Shown: positions 16,444 through 25,387, counted from the stretch's first letter. The stretch: DNA of 64,000 bases from Microbacterium caowuchunii (GCF_008727755.1 NZ_CP044231.1:1054001-1118000); one strand, 5' to 3'. Notes: generated from the letters alone by a model not told the origin. Numbers and translations are program-made.

Positions 16444-17906
16444 TGGGTGTCCTCGGCTTCGATCTCGGTGCGGTCTCCCGACCAGAGGGTGTGGAAGGTG
16501 CCGGGCTTGTCGACCCGCTTGTAGGTGTGCGCGCCGAAGAAGTCGCGCTGGCCCTGGATGAGCGCGGCGGGCAGGCGCTCCGCGCGCAGGCCGTCGTAGT
16601 ACGCCAGCGACGAGGAGAACGCGGGGGCGGGGATGCCGGCCGTCGCCGCGGCGCCGACGATCGAGCGCCACGCGGACTGCGAACGCTCGAGCGCCTCGAC
16701 GAAGTAGGGCGCGGTCAGGAGCACGGGCAGGTCCGGGGTCTCCGCGTAGGCATCGGCGATGCGGTTGAGGAACTGGGCCCGGATGATGCAGCCCCCGCGC
16801 CAGATCTTCGCGATCGCGCCCAGGTCGATGGACCAGTCGTACTCGGCGGCGCCGGCCCGGATCTCGTCGAAGCCCTGCGAGTACGCGACGATCTTCGAGG
16901 CGTAGAGCGCGCGGCGGACGTCTTCGATGAACGCGTCGGGGTCCTCGACGCGGAGGCCGTCGGTCGGACCCGGCAGCCCGCCGGATACCGCGCGCTGCTC
17001 GGGGTGGCTGGAGAGCGACCGGGCGAAGACGGCCTCGGCGATGCCGGAGACCGGCACCCCCAGGTTCAGTGCGGTCTGCACCGTCCAGGCCCCGGTGCCC
17101 TTGGCGCCGGCCTGGTCGAGGATGACGTCGACCAGGGGCAGCCCGGTCTCCACGTCCACCTGCCGCAGCACCTCGGCCGTGATCTCGATGAGGTACGACT
17201 CCAGCTCCCCGCGGTTCCACTCCGCGAAGACGTCGGCGATCTCCGCGGGGGTCTTGCCCGTGCCGCGTCGGATCAGGTCGTAGGCCTCGGCGATGAGCTG
17301 CATGTCGGCGTACTCGATGCCGTTGTGCACCATCTTGACGAAGTGGCCCGCGCCGTCGTGACCGACGTGCGTGACGCACGGCTCGCCCTCGGCGATCGCC
17401 GCGATCGAGCGCAGGATGGGGCCGAGCGTGACCCAGGACTCGTCGGATCCGCCGGGCATGATCGAGGGGCCGTTGAGCGCGCCCTCCTCGCCGCCGGAGA
17501 TGCCGGCGCCGACGAAGTTGATGCCGGTCTCACGCACCGCCTTCTCGCGTCGGATCGTGTCGGTGAACAGGGCATTGCCGCCGTCGACGATGATGTCGCC
17601 CGGTTCGAAGACGTCGACCAGGGCGTTGATGACTGCGTCGGTGCCGGCGCCGGCCTTGACCATGATGATCGCGGTGCGCGGCTTGGCGAGGCTGGCGGCG
17701 AACTCCTCGTAGGAGGCCGCGGGCACGAAGCCGGCCTCGGGGTGGGAGGTGACGAGGTGCTCGGTCTTCTCGTAGCTGCGGTTGAACACCGCCACGGTGT
17801 TCCCCTCGCGCGACGCGAGGTTGCGGGCCAGGTTCGAGCCCATCACGGCGAGCCCGACGACTCCGATGTTCGCGACGCCGGCGGTCGCGGTTTCTGCTTC
17901 AGACAC
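16440..17906 (-). CDS. gnd: 6-phosphogluconate dehydrogenase, decarboxylating
   Basis: This 488-residue enzyme oxidises 6-phosphogluconate to ribulose-5-phosphate and CO2, producing NADPH in the pentose phosphate pathway. Motifs are IGVVGLAVMGSNLARNLASR at the N-terminus (dinucleotide fold), NRSYEKTE (NADP phosphate contact), VDGGNALFTDT, GISGGEEGALNGPSIMPGG (substrate loop), the catalytic Lys-containing FVKMVHNGIEYADMQ, and a C-terminal HTLWSGDR. The GTG start at 17906 has AAGGAG five bases upstream. A TACGCT box at 17938-17943 (minus strand) is the likely -10. The gene is divergent from gluconokinase, its upstream pathway partner, and is followed by the coupled VanZ-like gene. Confidence 0.96.
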   Translation of the reverse strand: MSEAETATAGVANIGVVGLAVMGSNLARNLASREGNTVAVFNRSYEKTEHLVTSHPEAGFVPAASYEEFAASLAKPRTAIIMVKAGAGTDAVINALVDVFEPGDIIVDGGNALFTDTIRREKAVRETGINFVGAGISGGEEGALNGPSIMPGGSDESWVTLGPILRSIAAIAEGEPCVTHVGHDGAGHFVKMVHNGIEYADMQLIAEAYDLIRRGTGKTPAEIADVFAEWNRGELESYLIEITAEVLRQVDVETGLPLVDVILDQAGAKGTGAWTVQTALNLGVPVSGIAEAVFARSLSSHPEQRAVSGGLPGPTDGLRVEDPDAFIEDVRRALYASKIVAYSQGFDEIRAGAAEYDWSIDLGAIAKIWRGGCIIRAQFLNRIADAYAETPDLPVLLTAPYFVEALERSQSAWRSIVGAAATAGIPAPAFSSSLAYYDGLRAERLPAALIQGQRDFFGAHTYKRVDKPGTFHTLWSGDRTEIEAEDTH

Positions 17907-17937
17907 AAGCGCTCCTTGAGAAAAGGCGGATGGCACC

Positions 17938-17943
17938 AGCGTA
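17938..17943 (-). promoter_or_regulatory. -10 box of gnd
   Basis: Minus-strand TACGCT about 31 nt upstream of the GTG. The 177-bp gap to divergent gntK holds the control region for both genes; I see no clear shared operator palindrome. Confidence 0.4.
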
Positions 17944-18083
17944 GTGGTGGTGGCTTCGTCGGGCGGGGTTCCCGGCGGGCGTCGGGCCGCGGTGGATGCC
18001 ACCATGGAGGGGACGGCCGGTCGGCGCGCGACGACGTCATCGCCACGGAGGCCCCGGGCGGGTGCCGGCGGATGGAGGAGAGC

Positions 18084-18593
18084 ATGCGCGACGGGGGACC
18101 CGCGATGGACAGGATCGTGCTCATGGGGCCGAGCGGCGCCGGCAAGTCGGTCATCGGCCGGTCGCTCGCGGACCGGCTCGGCCTGCCGTTCACGGATGCG
18201 GACGATCTGCACCCGGAGGAGAACCTCGCGAAGATGCGAGCGGGGACGCCCCTCGAGGACGCCGACCGGATGCCGTGGCTCGATCGGGTGGCCGAAGTGC
18301 TGCACGGGTCGCCGCAGGGCGGCGTGGTCGCCTGCTCCGCGCTGGCGCTGCGCTACCGGCGGCGGCTGGCGGCGGGCGTTTCCGGCCTGGTTTTCGTGCA
18401 CCTGGATGTGCCCGCTGAGGAGCTCGAGAAGCGCATGCGGGAACGCGCCCACTTCATGCCGCCGAGTCTGCTCGCGTCCCAGCTGCGGACGCTCGAGCCG
18501 CTCGGGCCGGACGAGAACGGGTTCCGGGTGCGCAACACCGGCGCGATCGAGGACGTCCTCGACCGGATCGTGGCGTCGCTGCCCCGGGGATGA
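18084..18593 (+). CDS. gntK: gluconokinase, GntK type
   Basis: A 169-residue thermoresistant-type gluconokinase that phosphorylates gluconate to 6-phosphogluconate, feeding divergent gnd. The P-loop GPSGAGKS, the acidic pair in DADDLHPEENLAKM (family-specific), GTPLEDADRMPWLD, CSALALRYRRRL and the lid region RMRERAHFMPPSLLASQL are all present. I chose the ATG at 18084, which has GGAGG five bases ahead; the ATG at 18105 is also possible and would give 162 residues. The enzyme is the small P-loop family type, unrelated to FGGY kinases. Confidence 0.93.
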   Translation: MRDGGPAMDRIVLMGPSGAGKSVIGRSLADRLGLPFTDADDLHPEENLAKMRAGTPLEDADRMPWLDRVAEVLHGSPQGGVVACSALALRYRRRLAAGVSGLVFVHLDVPAEELEKRMRERAHFMPPSLLASQLRTLEPLGPDENGFRVRNTGAIEDVLDRIVASLPRG

Positions 18594-18618
18594 GCCCGGC
18601 CGACGCCCTTGATGCGTG

Positions 18619-18738
18619 CTACTTGCGGTAGGCGGAACGACCCAGCGACCAGAACGCGCCGACGACACCGACCAGCGACACCGCGGACAGGAGTCCGATC
18701 AAGGCGAGCAGGAGGTCGGAGGAGAGTTGGGCGTCCAC
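18619..18738 (-). CDS. 39-residue single-span membrane protein
   Basis: A short frame from a GTG at 18738 to TAG encodes 39 residues: a polar MDAQLSSD start, one hydrophobic helix (about residues 8-30, LLLALIGLLSAVSLVGVVGA) and a basic end FWSLGRSAYRK. AAAGGA precedes the GTG at good spacing, and a TAGCAT box lies about 35 nt upstream, so it looks like a real expressed small gene. It sits between gntK (convergent) and rplY (divergent). I do not recognise a family. Membrane-active regulator or toxin-like small proteins have similar shapes, but nothing here decides. Confidence 0.6.
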   Translation of the reverse strand: MDAQLSSDLLLALIGLLSAVSLVGVVGAFWSLGRSAYRK

Positions 18739-18772
18739 GGGGGTCCTTTCGACGCGGGCAGGAGCGTTCTCC

Positions 18773-18797
18773 ATGCTAGCGGGCTCGCTGATAGACT
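18773..18797. promoter_or_regulatory. divergent promoter pair: small membrane gene / rplY
   Basis: TAGCAT on the minus strand (18778-18773) points to the 39-residue gene and TAGACT on the plus strand (18792-18797) points to rplY. The two -10 boxes are only 13 nt apart, so RNA polymerases would compete. Confidence 0.4.
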
Positions 18798-18803
18798 CTG
18801 GGT

Positions 18804-18948
18804 GAACTTCGGCGAGGGATGACGTGCCTGCGCGTGCGCCATCCGTAATCGACGAGGGTGTGCAGGCTCACGGTTTCCTCACGCACTCGCGTTCGAGTCG
18901 AATCCATAAACCCAGATCGGGTCCCGTGGGCCCACAAGGAGAATCACC
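18804..18948 (+). promoter_or_regulatory. rplY 5' leader with nine-codon uORF
   Basis: From the TAGACT box the rplY transcript would have a leader of about 145 nt. It contains an ATG at 18819 opening a nine-codon frame (MTCLRVRHP, stop ends at 18848), a small hairpin (ACTCG/CGAGT, 18885-18898) and a GGGTCCCGTGGGCCC run shortly before the AAGGAG site. Autogenous control of ribosomal protein genes is common; no known leader class is recognised. Confidence 0.35.
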
Positions 18949-19560
18949 ATGTCGGAAGACAACAAGGTCACCGCTGAGCTGCGCACGCAGTTCGGCAAGG
19001 GCTTCGCCCGCCGCCTCCGCGCCGCCGGCCAGATCCCCGCCGTGCTGTACGGCCACGGCACCGACCCGGTGCACGTCGCACTGCCCGGTCACCAGACCGC
19101 GCTCATCATCCGTCGCGCCAACGCGCTGCTCGAGCTCTCGATCGACGGCAAGGACCACCTCGCCCTCGTCAAGGACGTGCAGAAGGACCCGGTGCTGCAG
19201 ATCATCGAGCACATCGACCTGCTGGTCGTCGTGAAGGGCGAGAAGGTCCAGGTCGAGATCCCGGTCGTGCTGGTCGGCGAGTCGGCCGTGGGCACCTCGG
19301 TCAACCAGGACGCCAACGTCGTCCTGCTCGAGGTCGAGGCGACCAACATCCCGCAGCACGTCGAGGTCGACATCGACGGCCTCCAGGACGGCACGCACGT
19401 CACCGCCGCCGACCTGAAGCTGCCCGCCGGCGCCGCTCTGGCCGTCGACCCGGAGACGCTGATCGTCGCGATCTCGACCGAGTCGTCCGCTGCGGAGGAC
19501 GAGATCGCCGCCGCAGATGCCGAGGTGGCTGCAGGGCAGGCCAGCGAGTCCGCCGAGTAA
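18949..19560 (+). CDS. rplY: 50S ribosomal protein L25/general stress protein Ctc
   Basis: A 203-residue protein of the long (CTC) type that binds 5S rRNA. The N-terminal L25 domain begins TAELRTQFGKGFARRLRAAG, followed by IPAVLYGHGTDPVHVALPG and LALVKDVQKDPVLQIIEHID. The C-terminal beta domain (VEIPVVLVGES, IPQHVEVDIDGLQDGTHVTA) and an acidic alanine-rich tail complete it. The AAGGAG site at 18940-18945 is 3-4 nt from the ATG. A strong hairpin terminator follows the stop. rplY next to pth is the order found in many actinobacteria. Confidence 0.95.
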   Translation: MSEDNKVTAELRTQFGKGFARRLRAAGQIPAVLYGHGTDPVHVALPGHQTALIIRRANALLELSIDGKDHLALVKDVQKDPVLQIIEHIDLLVVVKGEKVQVEIPVVLVGESAVGTSVNQDANVVLLEVEATNIPQHVEVDIDGLQDGTHVTAADLKLPAGAALAVDPETLIVAISTESSAAEDEIAAADAEVAAGQASESAE

Positions 19561-19571
19561 GACCTTTCGTC

Positions 19572-19605
19572 CGAGGAGGGGGTGCGTCAGCGCACCCCCT
19601 CCTCG
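19572..19605 (+). terminator. rplY terminator
   Basis: A perfect 15-bp stem (CGAGGAGGGGGTGCG and its complement) with a TCAG tetraloop lies 12 nt behind the rplY stop. The tail is CATATCC rather than a U-run. It separates rplY from pth. Confidence 0.85.
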
Positions 19606-19628
19606 CATATCCCCGTCGAGGAGCCACC

Positions 19629-20213
19629 ATGGGGCAGACCTGGCTGATCGTCGGTCTCGGCAACCCCGGACCGCGATACGAGGCGACCCGGCACAACATC
19701 GGACAGGTCGTCGTCGATGAGCTGGCCGCTCGCCGCGGCGAGACGTTCCGTGCACACAAGGCGAACGCCCGTGTCGCTGAGACCTGGCTCCGCCCCGGGG
19801 GCGACAAGCTCGTGCTCGCCAAGGCCAATACGTTCATGAACGTGTCGGGAGGACCGGTCGCGGGCCTCGCGAAGTTCTACGGCATCGACCCGGAGCACGT
19901 GGTCGTCGTCCACGACGAACTTGACATCCCCTTCGACACGCTGAAACTCAAGGTGGGCGGCGGACACGGTGGGCACAACGGTGTCCGCGACGTGGCCAAG
20001 GCGCTCGGAACCGCGGACTTCCCGCGCGTGCGGGTGGGGATCGGGCGGCCGCCGGGCCGGCAGGATCCCGCGGACTGGGTGCTCGATCCCTTCGGCGCCA
20101 CGGAGCGGGCCACGCTCGCAAACCTCGTCGCAGACGCGGCGGATGCGGTCGAGATGCTCGTCGACGACGGGCTCGTGGCCGCCCAGCAGCGCTGGCACGC
20201 TCCGCGCGACTGA
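19629..20213 (+). CDS. pth: peptidyl-tRNA hydrolase
   Basis: A 194-residue enzyme that hydrolyses peptidyl-tRNA released from stalled ribosomes. Family motifs are GLGNPGPRYEATRHNIGQ (containing the catalytic His, residues 10-27), NTFMNVSGGPV (Asn contact), VVVHDELDIPF (Asp general base) and GGGHGGHNGVRDV. GAGGAGCCACC precedes the ATG. The gene is 27 nt upstream of mfd but mfd has its own -10 box, so the genes need not be co-transcribed. Confidence 0.97.
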   Translation: MGQTWLIVGLGNPGPRYEATRHNIGQVVVDELAARRGETFRAHKANARVAETWLRPGGDKLVLAKANTFMNVSGGPVAGLAKFYGIDPEHVVVVHDELDIPFDTLKLKVGGGHGGHNGVRDVAKALGTADFPRVRVGIGRPPGRQDPADWVLDPFGATERATLANLVADAADAVEMLVDDGLVAAQQRWHAPRD

Positions 20214-20228
20214 TCCCGGGACCCCGCG

Positions 20229-20234
20229 TAGGAT
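20229..20234 (+). promoter_or_regulatory. -10 box of mfd
   Basis: TAGGAT followed by exactly 6 nt and the GTG start of mfd at 20241; there is no Shine-Dalgarno sequence, so the mRNA is probably leaderless. Confidence 0.6.
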
Positions 20235-20240
20235 TGTCCG

Positions 20241-23200
20241 GTGACAGTTCCCGGGATCGTGCGCGCCCTCACGCAGGCGGAAACCTTCCGGGATGCGGTG
20301 GCGACCGCATCCGATGACGGGGATTTCTCCCTCGTCGACGGGCTCGATGCACCCCTGCTGGCGGCGCTGCTCGAGAAGCGCCGCGAGGCCGGTGCCCCCG
20401 CCGCTCTGCTCGTGATCGTGCCGACCGGCCGGCGCGCCGAATCCATCGGTCCCGCCCTGCAGGCGGTGCTCCCCGGTGCCGACGTGCGGCACTTCCCCGC
20501 GTGGGAGACCCTGCCGCACGAGCGCCTCAGTCCGAGTGCGGAGACGGTCGGGCGACGGCTCGACGTCCTCCGCCGGATCGCGGACTGGGAGGGCGAGGCG
20601 CCGCTCGTGGTCACCGCATCGGTGCGCAGCGCCATCCAGCCCCTGGCGCCGGGTCTCGCCGACACCGCCGCCGTCCGCCTGGCGGTCGGTGCGCGCGGAC
20701 ACGACCTCGCCGACATCGTGACCAAGCTCGTCGAGCGCGCGTACCTGCGGGTGGACATGGTCTCCCGGCGCGGCGAGTTCGCCGTGCGCGGCGGCATCCT
20801 CGACGTCTTCCCGCCCACGGCGGACCACCCCTACCGCGTCGAGTTCTTCGGGGACGAGATCGACCAGATCCGTGCGTTCTCGGTCGCCGACCAGCGCTCG
20901 CTGCCGGGCGAGATCCCGGAGGTCGAGTTCGTCGCGAGCCGGGAGCTCCTCCTCACCGACGCCGTGCGCGAGCGTGCCCGGGGACTCGGTGACGCGTTCC
21001 CGTCCCTGCGCGGCATGCTCGAGAAGATGGCCGAGGGCATCCCCGCCGAGGGCATGGAATCGCTCACCCCCGCCCTGATCGACGACCTCGTCACCCTCGT
21101 GGACTACCTGCCGCGCGGGACGGCGGTGGCCCTCGTCGATCCGGAGCGTGCCGCGGCCCGTGCCCGCACCCTCGCGGACACGAATCGGGAGTTCCTCGAC
21201 GCCGCCTGGAGCGCCGCCGTCGCAGGAGCGGACACCCCGGTCGACCTCGGTGCCGGCGACTTCGTGAGCCTGCCCCGTCTGCAGGAGGTGACCCACGAGA
21301 ACGGCGGTGTCTGGTGGACGCTGTCCGGTTTCGACTCCGGCGCGGCGGACGCCGAGGTGGAGGGTCTCACCGACAGCGGGGGCGTGGTCCGGCTCGAGGC
21401 CGGCTCCGTCCCGTCGTTCGCGGGGAACGTGGACGGCGCGATCGCGCACGTCGGCTCGCGCGTCGCGGACGGATGGTCCGTGGTGATCGCCGCATCCGGC
21501 GTCGGGCTCGCCGATCGGGCGCGCGACGTGCTCGGCGAGCACGGGATCGCGGCCCGGCGCGTCGACACCATCCTCGAGGCCCCGGAACCGCGTGTGGCGA
21601 TGATCGTCACGAGTGAGCTGGAACGCGGCTTCGAGGTCGAGGGCGCGAAGCTCGCCGTCCTCACCGAGTCGGAGTTCTACGGTCGCACCATCGCGAACGA
21701 TTCCCGGGCCGTGAAGAAGCTCGCCTCCCGGCGCCGCAACGTCGTCGACCCGCTGCAGCTGAAGGCCGGCGACTACGTGGTGCACCAGACGCACGGCATC
21801 GGCCGGTTCGTCGAGCTCGTGCAGCGCGAGGTTTCCTCGGGCGGGCGCAATCCGGTCAAGAGCCAGCGCGAGTACCTCGTGCTGGAGTACGCGCCCTCCA
21901 AACGCGGTCATCCCGGTGACAAGCTCTTCGTGCCGACCGACCAGCTCGACCTCCTCTCGCGGTACGTGGGCGGAGAAGCGCCGACGCTCTCGAAGATGGG
22001 CGGCAGCGACTGGGCCACGGCGAAGAGCAAGGCGCGCAAGGCGGTGCGCGACATCGCGGTCGAGCTCGTCAAGCTGTATTCCGCGCGGATGGCGTCCAAG
22101 GGCCACGCCTTCGGCCCGGACACCCCCTGGCAGCGCGAGCTGGAGGAGGCGTTCCCGTTCGCCGAGACGCCGGATCAGCTGCAGACGATCGACGAGATCA
22201 AGGCCGACATGGAGAAGCCGATCCCGATGGACCGGCTGCTGTCCGGTGATGTCGGCTTCGGGAAGACCGAGGTCGCGGTCCGGGCGGCGTTCAAGGCCAT
22301 CCAGGACGGCAAGCAGGTCGCGATGCTCGTCCCGACCACCCTGCTGGTCAAGCAGCACACCGAGACGTTCACCGAGCGGTTCGCCGGCTTCCCGGTGAAG
22401 GTGCGCGCCCTGTCCCGCTTCCAGACCGACAAGCAGGCCCGCGAGGTCGTCGCGGGGCTGGCCGACGGCACGGTCGACATGGTGATCGGGACCCACCGCA
22501 TCCTCACCGAGAAGATCATCTTCAAGGACCTCGGACTGCTCATCATCGACGAGGAGCAGCGGTTCGGCGTCGAGCACAAGGACGCCCTGAAGAAGCTCAA
22601 GACGAACGTCGACATCCTCGCGATGAGCGCGACGCCGATCCCGCGCACGCTGGAGATGGCCGTGACCGGTATCCGCGAGATGTCCACGCTGCAGACCCCG
22701 CCCGAGGACAGGCATCCGATCCTGTCGTACGTCGGCCCCCGCAACGACAAGCAGATCGCGGCCGCCATCCGTCGCGAGCTGCTGCGCGAGGGGCAGGTCT
22801 TCTACGTGCACAACCGTGTCCAGTCGATCCAGCGGGTCGCCGCGCACCTGGCGGAACTCGTGCCCGAGGCGCGCATCGCCGTGGCGCACGGACAGATGGG
22901 CGAGCACCAGCTCGAGAAGGTCGTGGACGACTTCTGGGAGCGCCGTGCCGACGTGCTCGTCTCGACCACCATCATCGAGACCGGTCTCGACATCGCGAAC
23001 GCCAACACGATCATCATCGACCGGGCCGACAAGTACGGCCTGAGCCAGCTGCACCAGCTGCGCGGGCGCGTCGGCCGCGCGCGGGAGCGGGCCTACGCGT
23101 ACTTCCTCTACGACGAGAACAAGCCGCTCAGTGAGACCGCCGCCGACCGGCTCGAGACGATCGCCGTCAACAACGACCTCGGATCCGGGATGCAGGTGGC

Positions 23201-23837
23201 CCTGAAGGACCTCGAGCTGCGCGGTGCGGGGAACCTGCTCGGGGGCGAGCAGGCCGGCCACATCGCCGGCGTCGGGTTCGACCTGTACCTGCGGATGGTG
23301 GGGGAGGCGGTCGCGACCTTCCGCGGCGAGGACACCGAGGGACCCACCGAGCTCCGACTCGAGCTGCCGGTCCAGGCGCGCATCCCGGAGACCTACATCG
23401 ACAGCGAGCGGCTGCGGCTGGAGGCGTATCAGAAGCTCTCCGCCGCGGCATCCGCCACGGCTAAGGACGACGCCCTGGACCTCGTGATCGAGGAGCTGAG
23501 CGACCGGTACGGAGCGCTTCCGTCCGAGGTGGAAGGGCTCGTCGCGGTCGCCCGGCTGCGGCGCCGTGCCGCTCGGTCGGGGCTCACGGATGTGGTGGCG
23601 ATGGGGCCCAACCTGCGGATCGCGCCGGCCAAGCTGCCGGACTCGATGCGGGTGCGGTTGCAGCGCCTGTACCCGAAGTCGAAGCTCGTGGCGTCCGGCG
23701 AGGCCGTCGTCGTGCCGCTGCCGACGGCGGACGGTACGGTGCTCGCGGACGGCGACCTGATCGCCTGGACGGCGCAGTTGCTCGACCAGATCTTCCCGGT
23801 CGCCGAGAAGAGCGAGCCCGCGGTCCTGCAGGGCTGA
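20241..23837 (+). CDS. mfd: transcription-repair coupling factor
   Basis: A 1198-residue ATP-dependent DNA translocase that removes stalled RNA polymerase and recruits UvrA. Order of domains: UvrB-like region (about 1-350, with HFPAWETLPHERLSP and SRRGEFAVRGGILDVFP), RNA-polymerase interaction domain (around 500-590, DYVVHQTHGIGRFVEL and KLFVPTDQLDLLSRYVG), helicase motifs (LSGDVGFGKTEVAVRAAF, motif II DEEQRFGVEHKD, MSATPIPRTL, TTIIETGLDIANANT, QLHQLRGRVGR) and a C-terminal domain with ELPVQARIPETYI. Full length for the family. GTG start at 20241 sits 6 nt behind a -10 box. Convergent with the HNH gene, with 6 nt between stops. Confidence 0.98.
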   Translation: MTVPGIVRALTQAETFRDAVATASDDGDFSLVDGLDAPLLAALLEKRREAGAPAALLVIVPTGRRAESIGPALQAVLPGADVRHFPAWETLPHERLSPSAETVGRRLDVLRRIADWEGEAPLVVTASVRSAIQPLAPGLADTAAVRLAVGARGHDLADIVTKLVERAYLRVDMVSRRGEFAVRGGILDVFPPTADHPYRVEFFGDEIDQIRAFSVADQRSLPGEIPEVEFVASRELLLTDAVRERARGLGDAFPSLRGMLEKMAEGIPAEGMESLTPALIDDLVTLVDYLPRGTAVALVDPERAAARARTLADTNREFLDAAWSAAVAGADTPVDLGAGDFVSLPRLQEVTHENGGVWWTLSGFDSGAADAEVEGLTDSGGVVRLEAGSVPSFAGNVDGAIAHVGSRVADGWSVVIAASGVGLADRARDVLGEHGIAARRVDTILEAPEPRVAMIVTSELERGFEVEGAKLAVLTESEFYGRTIANDSRAVKKLASRRRNVVDPLQLKAGDYVVHQTHGIGRFVELVQREVSSGGRNPVKSQREYLVLEYAPSKRGHPGDKLFVPTDQLDLLSRYVGGEAPTLSKMGGSDWATAKSKARKAVRDIAVELVKLYSARMASKGHAFGPDTPWQRELEEAFPFAETPDQLQTIDEIKADMEKPIPMDRLLSGDVGFGKTEVAVRAAFKAIQDGKQVAMLVPTTLLVKQHTETFTERFAGFPVKVRALSRFQTDKQAREVVAGLADGTVDMVIGTHRILTEKIIFKDLGLLIIDEEQRFGVEHKDALKKLKTNVDILAMSATPIPRTLEMAVTGIREMSTLQTPPEDRHPILSYVGPRNDKQIAAAIRRELLREGQVFYVHNRVQSIQRVAAHLAELVPEARIAVAHGQMGEHQLEKVVDDFWERRADVLVSTTIIETGLDIANANTIIIDRADKYGLSQLHQLRGRVGRARERAYAYFLYDENKPLSETAADRLETIAVNNDLGSGMQVALKDLELRGAGNLLGGEQAGHIAGVGFDLYLRMVGEAVATFRGEDTEGPTELRLELPVQARIPETYIDSERLRLEAYQKLSAAASATAKDDALDLVIEELSDRYGALPSEVEGLVAVARLRRRAARSGLTDVVAMGPNLRIAPAKLPDSMRVRLQRLYPKSKLVASGEAVVVPLPTADGTVLADGDLIAWTAQLLDQIFPVAEKSEPAVLQG

Positions 23838-23843
23838 GCCGGA

Positions 23844-25322
23844 TCAGAACGGCGGGGGATCCGACGCCTGCGTCAGGGGTGGTGCAGACCTCCGCGTCGG
23901 CGGACCGACCGCATCCGGGATGAACTGCACGGTCGCGGACGGCGGTTCGTCGACGTAGGTGTTCCCGAGGGGCGAGGTCCACTCCAGCACCCCGTCGCCC
24001 AGCTGGCGGACCCGCCATGCGGTGAACTGCTTCATCGAGTGGTGCCGTTGGCAGAGTTCTGCGCAGTTCTCCACGCAGGTTCTCCCGCCCTGGGCGTAGT
24101 CGATCGTGTGGTCGGTCTCGCAGCGGACGGCGGGGACCCGGCATCCGGGGAACCGACAGTGCCGATCACGGGCTTTCAGGAAGTTCCGCAGGGGCGTCTC
24201 CGCGAATCGGGTGTCGGTGGCGAGCACGGCTCCTGAGACCGGGTGCGTCAGGACGCGGATCCATGCGTCCGGTGCGGCGCCGGCGAGGGTGCGGGCGGTC
24301 TCTGCATCGATGGGGGATCCGCCCACGAGGTCGGCGGGGTGTTCGTCTGCGCCCAGCAGGGTCAGCGCGGGAACCACGACCTGCACCTTCGCGCGGATCG
24401 CGCCCAGCGTTCCCGGCCCGTCGTCCGTGCAGCTGGGGTCCGCGCCGGGCTGTGCGGTGAGGAGCATGTCGAGCAGGAGGTCGGCGCGGAGCTGATCCAT
24501 GGTGCGGGTGTCCGAGGCGAGGATCTCGTCCTGCGTGTCACCGTGACCGCGCTCCGTCGCGGCCTTCCGTTCCCTGCGGGACGACCCGTCACGGTCTCCG
24601 CCCGCGCCCGCGGCCGAGGTTGCCCCGGTGGATGTCGCGCCCGCCCGGATCCGTTCCTGAGCGGCGCTGCGGGCGTCGGCGGTCGCCGCGGCCTGCCGGG
24701 TGGCGCGGTCGTAGACGCCTTCGACGAGCAGGGTCGGGCCGACGATGTTCAGTTCGGACATGCCGTCCCCGAGCGGGAACACCCGCACGCAGCGCGTGTC
24801 ACGCGCCTCGGCATGCCGCTCGGTGAGGGTGCGCGGATGCATGCGGTCCGCCAGGATCGCGAGTTCGCCGCGCAGGCGGCCCGGTGTCTCTGCTTCGCAC
24901 CGTTCGATCGCGATCCGTTCGAAGGCGGTCCGCGTCCCCGGCGGCAGCGTGAGGGCGAGATCGGCGATGAGGCGGACGTGGGCGCGCGTGATCCGCCCCG
25001 ACGCCCAGGCATCCATCGTCGCGGGGAGTCCGTCCACGATGCCGACCGCATCACCGATGCGCCGCTGCACCGACCTGTCCGTGCTGCGGGTCGCGCCGGC
25101 GATCTCCGCGGCGATCGCTCGCAACGCCATGTCCCGGCTCTTCACCCGGGCCGACGAGCCGTGGGACTGCCGCTCCGCCAGCTCATGGCCCCTGGCCAGG
25201 ATGCGCATGACTCGGGCCTGGGCGGCCTCGACCTCGGCCTGAGCCGACCGCATGTCCTGCACGATCGAGGCGAGCGTCGCGGCATCCGCGTCGCTGAATC
25301 CGATGACCGTAGGGGAAGACAT
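23844..25322 (-). CDS. DUF222 / HNH endonuclease domain protein (13E12 type)
   Basis: A 492-residue protein of the class that actinobacterial genomes carry in several copies. The N-terminal helical DUF222 region spans about residues 10-330 (including WASGRITRAHVRLIADLALTL). A C-terminal HNH motif is seen as CRFPGCRVPAVRCETDHTIDY, GGRTCVENCAELCQRHH, with the zinc cysteines and catalytic His. These proteins are thought to be nucleases of mobile or REP13E12-like origin, but their biological role is unsettled. The ATG at 25322 is 6 nt behind a TAAAAT box, so transcription is probably leaderless. No repeats or att sites are visible at its edges, so there is no direct sign of recent mobility. Confidence 0.88.
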   Translation of the reverse strand: MSSPTVIGFSDADAATLASIVQDMRSAQAEVEAAQARVMRILARGHELAERQSHGSSARVKSRDMALRAIAAEIAGATRSTDRSVQRRIGDAVGIVDGLPATMDAWASGRITRAHVRLIADLALTLPPGTRTAFERIAIERCEAETPGRLRGELAILADRMHPRTLTERHAEARDTRCVRVFPLGDGMSELNIVGPTLLVEGVYDRATRQAAATADARSAAQERIRAGATSTGATSAAGAGGDRDGSSRRERKAATERGHGDTQDEILASDTRTMDQLRADLLLDMLLTAQPGADPSCTDDGPGTLGAIRAKVQVVVPALTLLGADEHPADLVGGSPIDAETARTLAGAAPDAWIRVLTHPVSGAVLATDTRFAETPLRNFLKARDRHCRFPGCRVPAVRCETDHTIDYAQGGRTCVENCAELCQRHHSMKQFTAWRVRQLGDGVLEWTSPLGNTYVDEPPSATVQFIPDAVGPPTRRSAPPLTQASDPPPF

Positions 25323-25328
25323 GTTCGA

Positions 25329-25334
25329 ATTTTA
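25329..25334 (-). promoter_or_regulatory. -10 box of the HNH gene
   Basis: Minus-strand TAAAAT, 6 nt before the ATG at 25322. It lies in an AT-rich stretch that stands out in this GC-rich region. Confidence 0.6.
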
Positions 25335-25387
25335 CGAGGGGGTTCCGACATCGGCGATGCCCTCGTCCCCTGCCAGCCGCCCGTGCG

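Noticed and set aside
16443..18593. A very long plus-strand frame antisense to gnd that joins gluconokinase
   Set aside because: Only the last 169 codons (gluconokinase) show a protein family; the rest is the shadow of gnd in GC-rich DNA with its low stop frequency.
19587..23261. A minus-strand frame of more than 1200 codons antisense to pth and mfd
   Set aside because: No family motifs, composition typical of antisense shadow, and mfd on the other strand has complete helicase motifs.
23844..25322. The HNH protein as part of a restriction or phage-defence system
   Set aside because: No methylase, specificity or partner genes are adjacent (mfd and an amino-acid transporter flank it), so it is kept as a generic DUF222/HNH protein.
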